Source: Archivesica marissinica (Eukaryota; Mollusca; Bivalvia; Venerida; Vesicomyidae). From it: a stretch of DNA of 64,000 bases. The stretch covers positions 22,041,518 through 22,105,517 of the forward strand of contig CM026391.1 in the NCBI GenBank assembly GCA_014843695.1. The letters are read 5' to 3'. The translations under genes were made by a program, and so were the position numbers. Under the pieces are notes generated by a model, which saw only the letters and a program-made list of their open reading frames with translations, did no database searches and had not been told where the DNA came from. Shown here one piece after another: positions 24,760 through 34,917 of the stretch (within the stretch, counting starts at the first letter, position 1; the number at the start of each line of letters is the position of its first letter).

Positions 24760-26346
24760 GTGGAGTTGGAAGGGCAGGGTGGAGTTGGAAGGGCAGGATG
24801 GAGTTGGAAGGGCAGTGTGGAGTTGGAAGGGCAGGGTGGAGTTAGAAGGGCATGGTGGAGTTGGAAGGGCAGGGTGGAGTTGGAAGGGCAGGGTGGAGTT
24901 GGAAGGGCAGGGTGGAGTTGGAATGGCAGGGTGGAGTTGGAAGGGCAGGGTGGAGTTGGAAGGGCAGGTGGAGTTGGAAGGGCAGGATGGCGTTGGAAGG
25001 GCAGGGTGGAGTTGGAAGGGCAGGGTGGAGTTGGAAGGGCAGATTAGAGTTGAAAGGACATGGTGGAGTTGGAAGGGCAGATTAGAGTTGGAAGGGCAGG
25101 GTGGAGTTGGAAGGGCAGATTAGAGTTGGAAGGGCAGGGTGGAGTTGGAAGGACATGGTGGAGTTGGAATGGCAATTGGAGTTGAAAGGGCAGTGTGGAG
25201 TTGGAATGGCAGGGTGGAGTTGAAAGGGCAGGATGGAGTTGGAAGGGCAGATTAGAGTTGGAAGGACATGGTGGAGTTGGAAGGGCATGTGGAGTTGGAA
25301 GGGCAGTGTGGAGTTGGAAGGGCAGAGTGGAGTGGAAGGGCAGGGTGGAGTTGGAAGGGCAGGGTGGAGTTGGAAGGGCAGGGTGGAGTTGGAAGGGCAG
25401 TGTGGAGTTGGAAGGGCAGGGTGGAGTTAGAAGGGCATGGTGGAGTTGGAAGGGCAGGGTGACGTTGGAAGGGCAGGGTGGCGTTGGAAGGGCAGGGTGG
25501 AGATGGAATGGCAGGGTGGAGTTGGAAGGGCAGGGTGGAGTTGGAATGGTAGTGTGGAGTTGGAAGGGCAGGATGGCGTTGGAAGGGCAGGGTGGAGTTG
25601 GAAGGGCAGGGTGGAGTTGGAATGGCAGGGCGGAGTTGGAAGGGCAGGGTGGATTTGGAAGGACATGGTCGAGTTAGAATGGCAGTGTGGAGTTGGAAGG
25701 GCAGGTGGCGTTGGAATGGCAGGGTGGCGTTCGAAGGGCAGGGTGGAGTTGGAAGGACAGGGTGTCGTTGGACGGGCAGGGTGGAGTTGGAAGGACATGT
25801 TGGAGTTGGAATGGCAGTGTGGAGTTGGAAGGGCAGGGTGGAGTTGGAATGGCAGTGTGGAGTTGGAATGGCAGGGTGGAGTTGGAAGGGCAGGATGGAG
25901 TTGGAAGGGCAGTGTGGAGTTGGAAGGGCAGGGTGGAGTTAGAAGGGCATGGTGGAGTTGGAAGGGCAGGGTGACGTTGGAAGGGCAGGGTGGCGTTGGA
26001 AGGGCAGGGTGGAGATGGAATGGCAGGGTGGAGTTGGAAGGGCAGGGTGGAGTTGGAATGGTAGTGTGGAGTTGGAAGGGCAGGATGGAGTTGGAAGGGC
26101 AGGGTGGAGTTGGAAGGGCAGGGTGGAGTTGGAATGGCAGAGTGGAGTTGGAAGGGCAGTGTGAAATTGGAAGGGCAGATTGGAGTTGGAAGGGCAGGGT
26201 GGAGTTGGAAGGGCAGGGTGGAGTTGGAAGGGCAGAGTGGAGTTGGAAGGGCAGGGTGGAGTTGGAAGGACATTGTGGAGTTGGAATGGCAGGGTGGAGT
26301 TGGAAGGGCAGGGTGGAGTTGGAAGGGCAGGGTGGAGTTGGAAGGG
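24760..26346. repeat. 19-bp G-rich satellite array
   Basis: About 83 copies of a 19-bp unit close to GGTGGAGTTGGAAGGGCAG, with recurring variants AATGGCAG, TTAGAAGG, GGACATGG and GGCAGATTAG. The plus strand is purine- and G-rich, with GGG runs in each unit. The 19-bp length cycles through all three frames, and no stop occurs in the main unit, which creates spurious open frames on both strands. A block of variants near 25396-25560 recurs near 25908-26072 with an offset of 512 bp. The right edge is sharp at GGAAGGGTCTGACACGATCG. Confidence 0.96.
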
Positions 26347-27022
26347 TCTGACACGATCGCTGATGCAGACGCTCATACCAGACATTTAATATGATTTAAA
26401 GGAGTTAGGTAGTAGACCATTAATTTGAAGTTACTGTTCATCGCATATGATAATATTGTATGCATTATAATAATGTTGTATTTATATCAGGGTAAACTTG
26501 TATTATGCGAATAACGTTTTATATGTTGCCATTTAACACTGGAACCTATGTATAGTGTTACAATTATGGGAGTGTATGTAAGTGTTAGAATGTCGTTGCA
26601 CCTGCATCTAGGCTGCCTCGTTTATGCCGTACGCCGCCATCCTTGCTTGATACCAACATACTGTGTGCCTGTTCAAGTGACCGCCGATGCGCCCTTAGCC
26701 GATCTATAGCATAAGTATGTTAAAGTATTAACTTGAATGAATAAATGAAAGAATGATTGAAATAATTTATATACAGATGGTGACCCAATTAGCCATATGA
26801 CAAGTCTTTCTTACGTACCTCTAAATAACATATATACATACACAAACAAAACAAAACAGTTTAAAAACATATAATATACATGAAATAAATACGGATATGC
26901 ATATTATACATCATTACTCTATATACGTACCCTACATTACATAACCCATTCAACCCCAAGTAACTGACACGGACTGGTGAATGATATTTTTAAACCAATA
27001 AATTAAAATTACCGTAGGACCA
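26347..27022. other. Unannotated AT-rich spacer
   Basis: Unique-looking sequence between the 19-bp satellite and the first SINE. Reading both strands shows only short open frames, no repeat structure and no recognisable protein motif. Confidence 0.6.
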
Positions 27023-27301
27023 GTTTATTTATCGTCGCTACCGGTTGCCCATATGAGCGACGTCTCCTGAAGAGATTAGTCATTTTAGATGTTTGGAGGA
27101 TAGTGCAATGATACAGACAGAGACGCATTCCAGAGTCTCCTCTGGTTCTTTACGTGCACGGTGTACAGCACCGACACGAGATCTCGGTTTAATGTCCCAT
27201 CTGAAAGACTGTTAATTTTATTAGGGTCAGACGGGGAATCGAACCTGCGATCCCTGGATTACCAGTCCAACGTGTTACCACTGGACTACATATCTGTCTG
27301 T
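27023..27301 (-). mobile_element. tRNA-derived SINE, family A (Thr-like head), copy 1
   Basis: Read on the minus strand, a tRNA-like head comes first: box-A-like TAGTCCAGTGG in the sister copies, box B GGTTCGATCCC, and an anticodon arm CTGGA-loop-TCCAG whose loop reads GGT (Thr). An anonymous body of about 180 bp follows, then the tail hairpin GTCGCT...AGCGAC and ATAAATAAAC. Full-length copies recur at 48231, 50051 and 53319. It is non-coding and depends on a LINE for mobility; RNA polymerase III transcription is inferred from the internal promoter boxes. Confidence 0.88.
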
Positions 27302-28009
27302 ATATATGTCGCTTGTAAAAACTTGCGCATGGACCAGAATCAATCCATTTCAGTAGCTCTAGTTCGTATGAAGCTGACTAGCTGCTTCATTAGTGCGGAA
27401 TAACATCAGACTGATAACTCGATCTTTGGGGGTGGGCTGTCGGAGTGGGGATGTGGAGTAAATGTACTTGATGACAAGGTAATTGGGATGCGATATTCAA
27501 GTAATGCAGACGATCTATATTAAAATATATATGGATAACATACATTGCAGTTACATACTTGATAGTTAATACGTAGGCACTGGCGGCTTTGACATACGAC
27601 TGGCAATTAGTTAGCATGTACAGTTCTAATAATGCTACACGTGTACGACTGTTTTATTGATAACTGCATGGTATAAGCTTCATGCAGCCATGTGATGCAT
27701 GCACACTGTGATCTCCAATCATCGTTTGTCAGTCTGCTTGAATCTTGCATTTCGTTTCGGTAAGATCCACTCAGGTGTGCGCTTATCACGGATAATAATA
27801 CTGGTGCACTGGTATTATACATGAATATTTGTGGTACATGTATGAGTATATATTTATTTATATACACATATGTGTATATTATGCTAAAACTACTGTGTAC
27901 GCACTAGTGTAAATATGAATGTACGTACTTTATTTGCATCGTAAATTATATACCTTTCTCTGTAAATACCATTTGTATAGATACGCCGTGTATTTAGGGG
28001 ATGGAATTG
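27302..28009. other. Unannotated AT-rich spacer
   Basis: No repeat or coding signal recognised. The minus-strand open frames here (up to about 86 codons) have no family motif and the composition expected by chance. Confidence 0.5.
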
Positions 28010-28130
28010 GTGGTTCTAAGTAATCCAATTTTTCATTCGGCAATATGGACATTTAAAAAGGAAATGTTCAGCGTTTTCATATATCGAGCCACATCGGCAA
28101 TTTGGGCCATCCCTGAAATGGTTCTAATCA
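28010..28130 (-). pseudogene. Decayed LINE C-terminal zinc-knuckle fragment
   Basis: On the minus strand a short frame reads NHFRDGPNCRCGSIYENAEH followed by FLFKCPYCRMKNW, then a stop. The Cys-x-Cys...His-x4-Cys arrangement with HFLFKCP is typical of the C-terminal cysteine knuckle of non-LTR retrotransposon polyproteins. A stop lies immediately upstream and no reverse-transcriptase motif is left, so this is an old remnant. The call rests on motif resemblance over about 30 residues. Confidence 0.5.
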
Positions 28131-28309
28131 TAGTTCATTGATACGACCACTGCATAAGTGCTTGATGGGAATTTAAATGTGAAGACGTTACTTACCGAGA
28201 TCCAACAACATCTCCTCTATATTTCCCCTGACTGCTCCATCTAAAATAATGGATAGTTTAAGTAAATGTAGAATATTTATAGATGCGCTATGATAAAGTT
28301 GCATTCACT

Positions 28310-28519
28310 TATTAGGCGGATGTGCATCCGGCGTCAACAAAGGTAATTAGGCGGATGTTCATCCGGCGTCAACAAAGGTAATTAGGCGGATGTGCATCCG
28401 ACGTCAACAAAGGTAATTAGGCGGATGTTCATCCGAGGTCAACTAATTAGGCGGATGTGCATCAGACGTCAACAAAGGTAATTAGGCGGATGTTCATCCG
28501 AGGTCAACAGAGGTCCATC
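28310..28519. repeat. 35-bp tandem repeat with a hairpin in each unit
   Basis: Six units of roughly 35 bp, AATTAGGCGGATGTGCATCC plus GGCGTCAACAAAGGT. Each contains the inverted repeat CGGATG/CATCCG around a two-base centre. The centre alternates TG, TT, TG, TT, TG, TT along the array, so the true period is a 70-bp dimer. Unit 4 is shortened. Confidence 0.9.
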
Positions 28520-28733
28520 CGAATGTAGTGTAATATAATGCAAGTTTCTTTTTGTACTAGTTTTGTATATTTTGAGAAATTATGTGACTTAAGAAGACTT
28601 CAGACCAGTAGTTGTGTTGAAAGTATGTGATATAATTATAACACATCAGACACTATATGTATTTATCCTCGCCCCTGGTTAATCGGGGTTAGGCCTCCAA
28701 CAGTATATTTATTTAGTCATTAATTGTTTTGGA

Positions 28734-28800
28734 TAGCACCGGTACACGAGACCACGATTCATAATACCCTTCTGAAAGATTGGACAGACGGGGGGTCGAA
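28734..28800 (-). mobile_element. Degenerate fragment of SINE family A
   Basis: AGCACCGGTACACGAGACC ... CTGAAAGATTG ... ACAGACGGGGGGTCGAAC follows the order of the family A body and box B on the minus strand, with many substitutions and a deletion. It is much more diverged than the neighbouring copies and so is probably older. Confidence 0.6.
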
Positions 28801-28882
28801 CGTGTCAATGACTGTGTGTTTAATAATAGCCATATATCCATAGAAACGGGAACATGCAGATAAATATAGCACCATCGTGTAT

Positions 28883-28997
28883 GTTTTACGTTTATTTATC
28901 GTCGCTACCGTTCTTTTATGTGCACGGTGTACAGCACCAACACGAGTCCCACCTGAAAGACCGTTCATTGTATTAAGGTCAAACGGGGATCGAACCT
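28883..28997 (-). mobile_element. SINE family A, internally deleted, left arm of an inverted pair
   Basis: Starts with the family tail GTTTTACGTTTATTTATCG in minus orientation. It then jumps inside the hairpin to TTCTTTTATGTGCACGGTGT and continues to GGGGATCGAACCT. About 120 bp of the body is missing. It abuts a plus-oriented copy head to head. Confidence 0.82.
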
Positions 28998-29140
28998 AAA
29001 ATAACCAGAGGAGAATATGGAATGGGTCTCTGTCTGTATCATTGAACTATCCTCCACAAATCTAAAATGACTAATCTCTTCAGGAGGCGTCGCTCATATG
29101 GGCAACCGGTAGCGACGATAAATAAACGTAAAACACACAC
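28998..29140 (+). mobile_element. SINE family A, 5'-truncated, right arm of an inverted pair
   Basis: Begins inside the body (ACCAGAGGAGAATATGG) and keeps the complete 3' end: the hairpin GTCGCT...AGCGAC, ATAAATAAACG and an AAAACACACAC tail. The part it keeps is roughly the part missing from the adjacent minus-strand arm. Confidence 0.85.
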
Positions 29141-29465
29141 ATTCGTAAAATTTCAAATTTTATAATAGTTTAATCCACATGATATTTGCAATAAGAAGTA
29201 GAGAGTAAACATTACAAACTATATTGACAACATTGCGTCACGATTTACATAATTATCATAGGCTCATATTCAATTCAATTTTAATATATTTTATTTGGCA
29301 TAAACATACAATATGTTAATCGCCATAAACATAGCATGGCGGTGACAATAAATCCAACATATATCATCAAATATTTTGAGAAAAGAGTATGAAAGAAATT
29401 AGTGAATTATTTGCAAAATGTGTAACACAATAACAAAATAACACACTGATTTCTTATTAAAAGTG
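29141..29465. other. Unannotated AT-rich spacer
   Basis: AT-rich sequence with no supported feature. A short near-repeat, GCATAAACATACAATATG and GCCATAAACATAGCATGG, occurs near 29300-29337. Confidence 0.5.
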
Positions 29466-29695
29466 GAAGTCGTGATAGCGCAGTAAATGCGCGTTCGCTT
29501 CAGCTGCGAAAGGTCCGGAGTTCGAGCCCCGCTGAAGCCGTTACGATTGTGCCCTTAGGCAATGTATTTAAATTCCACGTTGCTTCTTCTCTCTCCCTCG
29601 TGGCGATGGATTCCATCAAGAATGAGGTTTCGAGAGTGATTTATATAAGTTGAAAGAACTTGTTTCGCAATCGAGCTAAAATAAAGTTTGTATAA
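29466..29695 (+). mobile_element. tRNA-derived SINE, family D, copy 1
   Basis: Head with box-A-like TGATAGCGCAG and box-B-like GAGTTCGAGCCCC. The anticodon arm TTCGC/GCGAA is perfect and its loop reads CAG. The tail CTTGTTTCGCAATCGAGC, then TAAAATAAAGTTTG, differs from families A and B and recurs at 39020-39070 and, diverged, at 46800-46836. It is therefore a separate tail-sharing group, presumably using another LINE. Confidence 0.8.
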
Positions 29696-30092
29696 CACAA
29701 TAACAATTATTTATCTTTACACTATGTAAATATATTTCATAGGAAAGAATACAATATTTGTTGTTAAGATTAATGTACCTGCTGTTTGCCTAGATGCTTG
29801 ACGGAGCTGGGGCGGAGACTTCTTCTTGGGCTCTGAATAGACATTAAAACAAATGCGCCTTCACTACTTTGGCTTTTCAACTGATAAAGAATCTAAACCG
29901 ATATAAAATTTTCTAAAACGAGAATTTACCAGAATATATTTTTTTAATCTTAATCTACTTTAGACGATTTTCAACATATCTTTTACATTTTATTAACTTT
30001 TTGGTTCTAAAAATGTGAAGATATATCGCGGCCGACAAGCATATATTTATGGATAAAAAATCATTAAATCAAATGCGTCACATAAGTGTGTA
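29696..30092. other. Unannotated AT-rich spacer
   Basis: No supported feature. Low-complexity A/T sequence between SINE D1 and the 16-bp direct repeat that borders the 39-bp array. Confidence 0.5.
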
Positions 30093-30108
30093 CAATGCTT
30101 GAACATAG
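30093..30108 (+). repeat. 16-bp direct repeat, left copy, bordering the 39-bp array
   Basis: CAATGCTTGAACATAG here is repeated exactly at 32083-32098. The two copies bracket the 39-bp array and its right flanking module, as a target-site duplication would. Confidence 0.75.
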
Positions 30109-30116
30109 CATTCAAT

Positions 30117-31985
30117 ATTGACATATTATATACACTTAGGGCCACTTGTAACAATCTTGACATATTATATACACTAAGGACCACGTGTAACAACCTTGAC
30201 ATATTATATACACTTAGGACCACTTGTAACAATCATGACATATTATATACACTTAGGACCACTTGTAACAACCTTGACATATTATATACACTTAGGAGCA
30301 CTTGTGACAATCTTGACATATTATATACACTTAGGACCACTTGTAACAATCATGACATATTATATACACTTAGGACCACTTGTAACAATCATGACATATT
30401 ATATACACTTAGGACCACTTGCAACAATCATGACATATTGTATACACTTAGGACCACTTGTAACAATCTTGACATATTATATACACTTAGGACCACTTGT
30501 AACAATCTTGACATAGTATATACACTTAGGACCACTTGTAACAATCTTGACATATTATATACACTTAGGACCACTTGTAACAATATGGACATATTATATA
30601 CACTTAGGACCACTTGTAACAATCATGACATATTATATACACTTAGGAGCACTTGTAACAATCTTGACATATTATATACACTTAGGACCACTTGTAACAA
30701 TCTTGACATATTATATACACTTAGGGCCACTTGTAACAATATGGACATATTATATACACTTAGGACCACTTGTAACAATATGGACATATTATATACACTT
30801 AGGAGCACTTGTAACAATCTTGACATAGTATATACACTTAGGGCCACTTGTAACAATATGGACATATTATATACACTTAGGACCACTTGTAACAATATGG
30901 ACATATTATATACACTTAGGGCCACTTGTAACAATATGGACATATTATATACACTTAGGAGCACTTGTAACAATCTTGACATATTATATACACTTAGGAC
31001 CACTTGTAACAATCTTGACATATTATATACACTTAGGGCCACTTGTAACAATCTTGACATATTATATACACTTAGGACCACTTGTAACAATCATGACATA
31101 TTATATACACTTAGGAGCACTTGTGACAATCTTGACATATTATATACACTTAGGACCACTTGTAACAATCATGACATATTATATACACTTAGGGCCACTT
31201 GCAACATTCTTGACATATTATATACACTTAGGGCCACTTGCAACATTCTTGACATAGTATATACACTTAGGGCCACTTGTAACAATATGGACATATTATA
31301 TACACATAGGGCCACTTGTAACAATATGGACATATTATATACACTTAGGGCCACTTGTAACAATCTTGACATATTATATACACTTAGGGCAACTTGTAAC
31401 AATCTTGACATATTATATACACTTAGGGCCACTTGTAACAATATGGACATATTATATACACTTAGGGCCACTTGTAACAATCTTGACATATTATATACAC
31501 TTAGGGCCACTTGTAACAATATGAACATATTATATACACTTAGGGCCACTTGCAACAATATGGACATATTATATACACTTAGGAGCACTTGTAACAATCA
31601 TGACATATTATATACACTTAGGGCCACTTGTAACAATCTTGACATATTATATACACTTAGGAGCACTTTTAACAATCTGGACATATTATATACACTTAGG
31701 ACCACTTGTAACAATATGGACATATTATATACACTTAGGACCACTTGTAACAATCTTAACATAGTATATACACTTAGGACCACTTGTAACAATCTTGACA
31801 TATTATATACACTTAGGGCCACTTGTAACAATCTTGACATATTATATACACTTAGGACCAATTGTAACAATCTAGACATATTATATACACTTAGGGCCAC
31901 TTGTAACAATCTTGACATATTATATACACTTAGAACCACTTGTAACAATCTTGACATATTATATACACTTAGGACCACTTGTAAC
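30117..31985. repeat. 39-bp minisatellite, about 48 copies
   Basis: Unit begins TGACATATTATATACACTTA and continues with GGACCACTTGTAACAATCT. Main variants are GGACC/GGGCC/GGAGC and TCTTGA/TCATGA/TATGGA. As 39 is a multiple of 3, a 13-residue peptide repeat stays open across the array on one strand, and a related one is open on the other. Substitutions change amino acids freely and nothing upstream resembles a gene start, so it is not treated as coding. The last unit runs straight into a flanking module shared with the 36-bp array. Confidence 0.95.
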
Positions 31986-32065
31986 CCGACACTTATATAA
32001 TTCGGTATACTTGGATTCTTTGTGAAAGGATTGTGTCCATGAATAAATCAACATACCCTACGTAC
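31986..32065 (-). repeat. Shared array-flanking module, inverted copy
   Basis: The reverse complement contains CCTTTCACAAAGAATCC, then TATACCGAATTATATAAG and GTCGGGTTACAAGTGG. It matches 34655-34725 and, more loosely, 38473-38547. Similarity extends outward to AATAAATCAACATACC, matching the complement of 34627-34640. The 39-bp unit is itself the inner end of this module reiterated. Confidence 0.75.
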
Positions 32066-32082
32066 AAGACTAGAAATGTCTT

Positions 32083-32098
32083 CAATGCTTGAACATAG
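32083..32098 (+). repeat. 16-bp direct repeat, right copy
   Basis: Exact match to 30093-30108 (CAATGCTTGAACATAG). It lies just outside the flanking module. Confidence 0.75.
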
Positions 32099-32455
32099 TA
32101 ATAATAGCAGATTTTACAGAGTTATTGTTATTTGTTAGATTTTATACCTTTTTTGTTTATCAATTGAAAATAAATTCCTTGTATGAACGTAGATTCTATT
32201 CTTTATTTACGTCTCATCAATGTACAAGAAACAACATTCAATATTATAACAACATATCGATGTACAGTGTCACTCAATAATGAATTATAAGAGACAGTAA
32301 CAGTAACAATTCACTATATAACACGATTCAACATATAAGTTTCTTAAAACTAGAGGTTATAGAGGTTGATCCAGACCGATACTCTCACAGACTGAAGACA
32401 CTTGTCAAAATGGTGATTGGCACTTTGCCACCATTACACCACAGCCGCAAAACGT
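32099..32455. other. Unannotated spacer
   Basis: AT-rich, with no supported coding or repeat feature. Confidence 0.5.
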
Positions 32456-32501
32456 GGCGTGAGGGACCATATATGTGAAAATCCCACCATTCCCTCACGC
32501 C
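32456..32501. repeat. 11-bp perfect inverted repeat (hairpin)
   Basis: GGCGTGAGGGA at 32456-32466 pairs perfectly with TCCCTCACGCC at 32491-32501 around a 24-base loop. Outside it, ATGGTGATTGGC and GCCAGCCATG...CACCAT give weaker dyad symmetry, so the hairpin may be the core of a small fold-back element spanning about 32410-32536. Confidence 0.7.
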
Positions 32502-32708
32502 CGGTATAATGCCAGCCATGTCACCACCATCACCATGTGCAACCGCTATCAGTGAGATTCTCGGTCCAAAACAAGACCTACTCTTAAATATAAATGTGTT
32601 AAATCTAAATTGCCTACGCTAATCTTATCCAAGAAGAAGTGCTTAAAATATTTATTAAAACACTGGTACTGAAAAGGAGCACTAACGCGCTCATCAATTA
32701 AAAAATGG

Positions 32709-32713
32709 TATAT

Positions 32714-32746
<33 letters not shown>
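32709..32746. repeat. (TA)n microsatellite next to a LINE 3' end
   Basis: Near-pure alternating TA. It lies about 30 bp beyond the stop codon of the minus-strand LINE fragment, where a simple-repeat retroelement tail would sit. Confidence 0.85.
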
Positions 32747-32774
32747 CAATCTATGAACTGCATAAAAACTGATT

Positions 32775-33735
32775 TTATTTACACGTCAAAACCCGTCGTT
32801 TTTGAAGAATTTCAAAACAGGTGTTGGCACATAATCTTATCAGTTCCTTGCTGGAGAAAATTAAAACAAACTTTTCTGAATCAGAAAGATTAATAAAATT
32901 ACCATAAATACCCATTGTTTTTCTAATAAGCGGTAACCTAATATCTTCATACGTACAGCATTGCAAAATAACATGTAGTTCATTTTCAACGGAGTCGCAG
33001 AATGGACATTTCCTTTGATCTACACTCATATTCTCGTACCTGCCCATCTCTATTCTTATTGGTGCAACACCACAACGAAATTTACTCAAAGCGGCTCTAT
33101 GACTAAGAGGTAAAAACATCATACAGTAGTCTTCTGTTTTAAATAGCTTATGCAACCGTAATTTATTTCTACCTCGACCCGATATACCAACATCTCTATT
33201 AATAGATGTAATCCAGTTTAATTTGAACCTAGCCATTAGTTTACTTTCCATTGAGAATACTAATGATGATTGCTTAGGCTCGGTAATATTTGCAAACATA
33301 CTTAAATTATTTTCATTAAATACTTTTACAATTAAATAATGCCAATTTTTACATGAAACATTTGCCTTAGAAGCCACCCAAAGTGCTATGTTCATACGAT
33401 GTGTATCCATTGACGATATTTTGGACCAGAATAAACATATGCTTTTCCACTGCCATACAACAGTCGGCTTCCAGCCCATTTCTCCTGCAATGGCAGTATT
33501 TGGAGTGTATTTGCCTACACCCAAAAAGAACCTCATTGTTCTGTTATGTACTAAATCTATACATGAAAATGTTTTGAAGCCCCATAGTGGTGCATTGTAA
33601 TTTATAACAGGCAGCACTGTAGACTCATAAAGTTTGGTATATACATCATATGGGACACCCACTACATTTGGCAATTAAGAGACCAAGACGTTGTGCAAAA
33701 GATAGTAAAAACAAACATCTATTTGCACGAATAAA
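32775..33735 (-). pseudogene. Non-LTR retrotransposon polyprotein, C-terminal part, broken
   Basis: A minus-strand frame at 32775-33674 reads about 299 residues to a natural stop. Near its start is YESTVLPVINYNAPLWG, then VHNRTMRFFLGVGKYTP and MGWKPTVVWQWKS: the region after the polymerase domain in a widespread animal LINE type. Near residues 223-239 a zinc knuckle, KCPFCDSVENELHVILQC, fits Cys-x2-Cys-x7-His-x4-Cys. The frame opens just after a stop at 33675-33677. In another frame, upstream sequence reads CLFLLSFAQRLGLLIAK, which would join the family pattern if one frameshift near 33666 is assumed. No catalytic reverse-transcriptase (YxDD-type) or endonuclease region is present: it is 5'-truncated near 33735 and dead. 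Confidence 0.85.
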
Positions 33736-33807
33736 TATTGTCATATATAAATAGAAATGTATTTTATAAAAATATTGTCATATATAAATAGAAATGTATT
33801 TTATAAA
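33734..33807. repeat. 37-bp tandem duplication
   Basis: AATATTGTCATATATAAATA followed by GAAATGTATTTTATAAA occurs twice, back to back. Next comes a partial inverted copy (TACATTTATTTATTTATATA), giving a potential hairpin. The duplication begins where recognisable LINE coding ends. Confidence 0.9.
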
Positions 33808-34599
33808 TACATTTATTTATTTATATATATGATACATTGTTAACCATGAAAGATTATGATTTCATGTAATATGTATAATCGTCTGCTATTATTTTCGCGC
33901 CTAAATTATCAGTTCTCTGTTTGCGCGGGAATAAGTTTCACTACCGAGTGCAGGTGGTCAGTTATGTAAGATAATATCCGCTTTATTGATGACAGAGAAA
34001 CAAGTAATAATATTGTATAACATCACAGATGTTTGGCGCCGTTATGTCTGTTATAGATGTTAATTTAGCTATTTAAGAAATGAGAAATGATTAACGAAAT
34101 TAGTGAATTATTAACCTGCCAAGGAGACATTTAAGGAATTAATGTAACTCACTTTTAAGATATAAACTGTTTCTATGATAGTTGGAAAATTTAATATTTA
34201 AAGAAGTATTAACTCTTAAATATTAAAGTCGTATTAAATACGTGAACGGAAGATAATTAGGCCGGGTAAGAAAGATTGTTTTGGCTAATATATATATTGT
34301 AATAGTTTGATGAAGGAAGGAAATTAATAATTGTCATATGGGACTATTATGAACATAAGGAATTAGTGAGGCGCACAATAAGATACGAGATATTACGAAT
34401 ATATGATACATATAATAATATAAATTAAAGTTGATTGTTATAAATTATATTATACAACGGAAAATGATAGACTGTGTTGAGTTATACATTATTGAAGGAC
34501 CATAGAGAAACCCCCTATACAACGCCAGCGAGTCTATGATAGGATAGACCCTGGTTAGAGCATTTGTACCGGACAATATATATATAAGAAAGAGAGGTT
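33808..34599. other. Unannotated AT-rich spacer
   Basis: About 0.8 kb of AT-rich sequence with no repeat, RNA gene or protein similarity recognised on either strand. Confidence 0.5.
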
Positions 34600-34755
34600 T
34601 GCTACAACGTATGATGTGTTGATTTATACATAGTCCAAATTATAACAAAATCCTTTCACAAATAATCCAATTATACCGAATTATATAAGGGTCGGTTTAG
34701 AAGTGGCACTAAGTGTATAGTTTACATATACTAGATGACATAGAAAACGCACACT
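34600..34755 (+). repeat. Shared array-flanking module, left of the 36-bp array
   Basis: Contains CCTTTCACAAATAATCC, TATACCGAATTATATAAG and GTCGGTTTAGAAGTGGC, matching the flank of the 39-bp array (inverted, 31986-32065) and the right flank of the 36-bp array (38473-38547). It ends with CTAGATGACATAGAAAACGC, the reverse complement of the core of the 36-bp unit. One inverted unit thus precedes the array by about 170 bp. Confidence 0.8.
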
Positions 34756-34917
34756 TCGGATAAGTGTGTTTTTACATGAAAAACAATAACTATATAAATA
34801 CATAGTTTTAAACATTTTGGAATATTTTTAATTGTCAGTTTGTGTTTTGTAATAAAGATTTGATATATTATTGATGGAATCCTTCGTATTTCGTTTTCAT
34901 GTAATAATACTCATATA

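Noticed and set aside
28310..28519. CRISPR-like array
   Set aside because: Units are contiguous with no variable spacers, the context is eukaryotic and there are no cas genes.
29470..29545. Functional tRNA genes at the SINE heads (also 46590, 48561, 52940)
   Set aside because: Acceptor stems do not form and each head continues into a SINE body or is truncated; internal promoter boxes alone do not make a tRNA gene.
30099..32000. 633-codon frame with a 13-residue repeat
   Set aside because: Follows from a 39-bp unit divisible by 3; nonsynonymous variants occur freely and the flanks are repeat modules.
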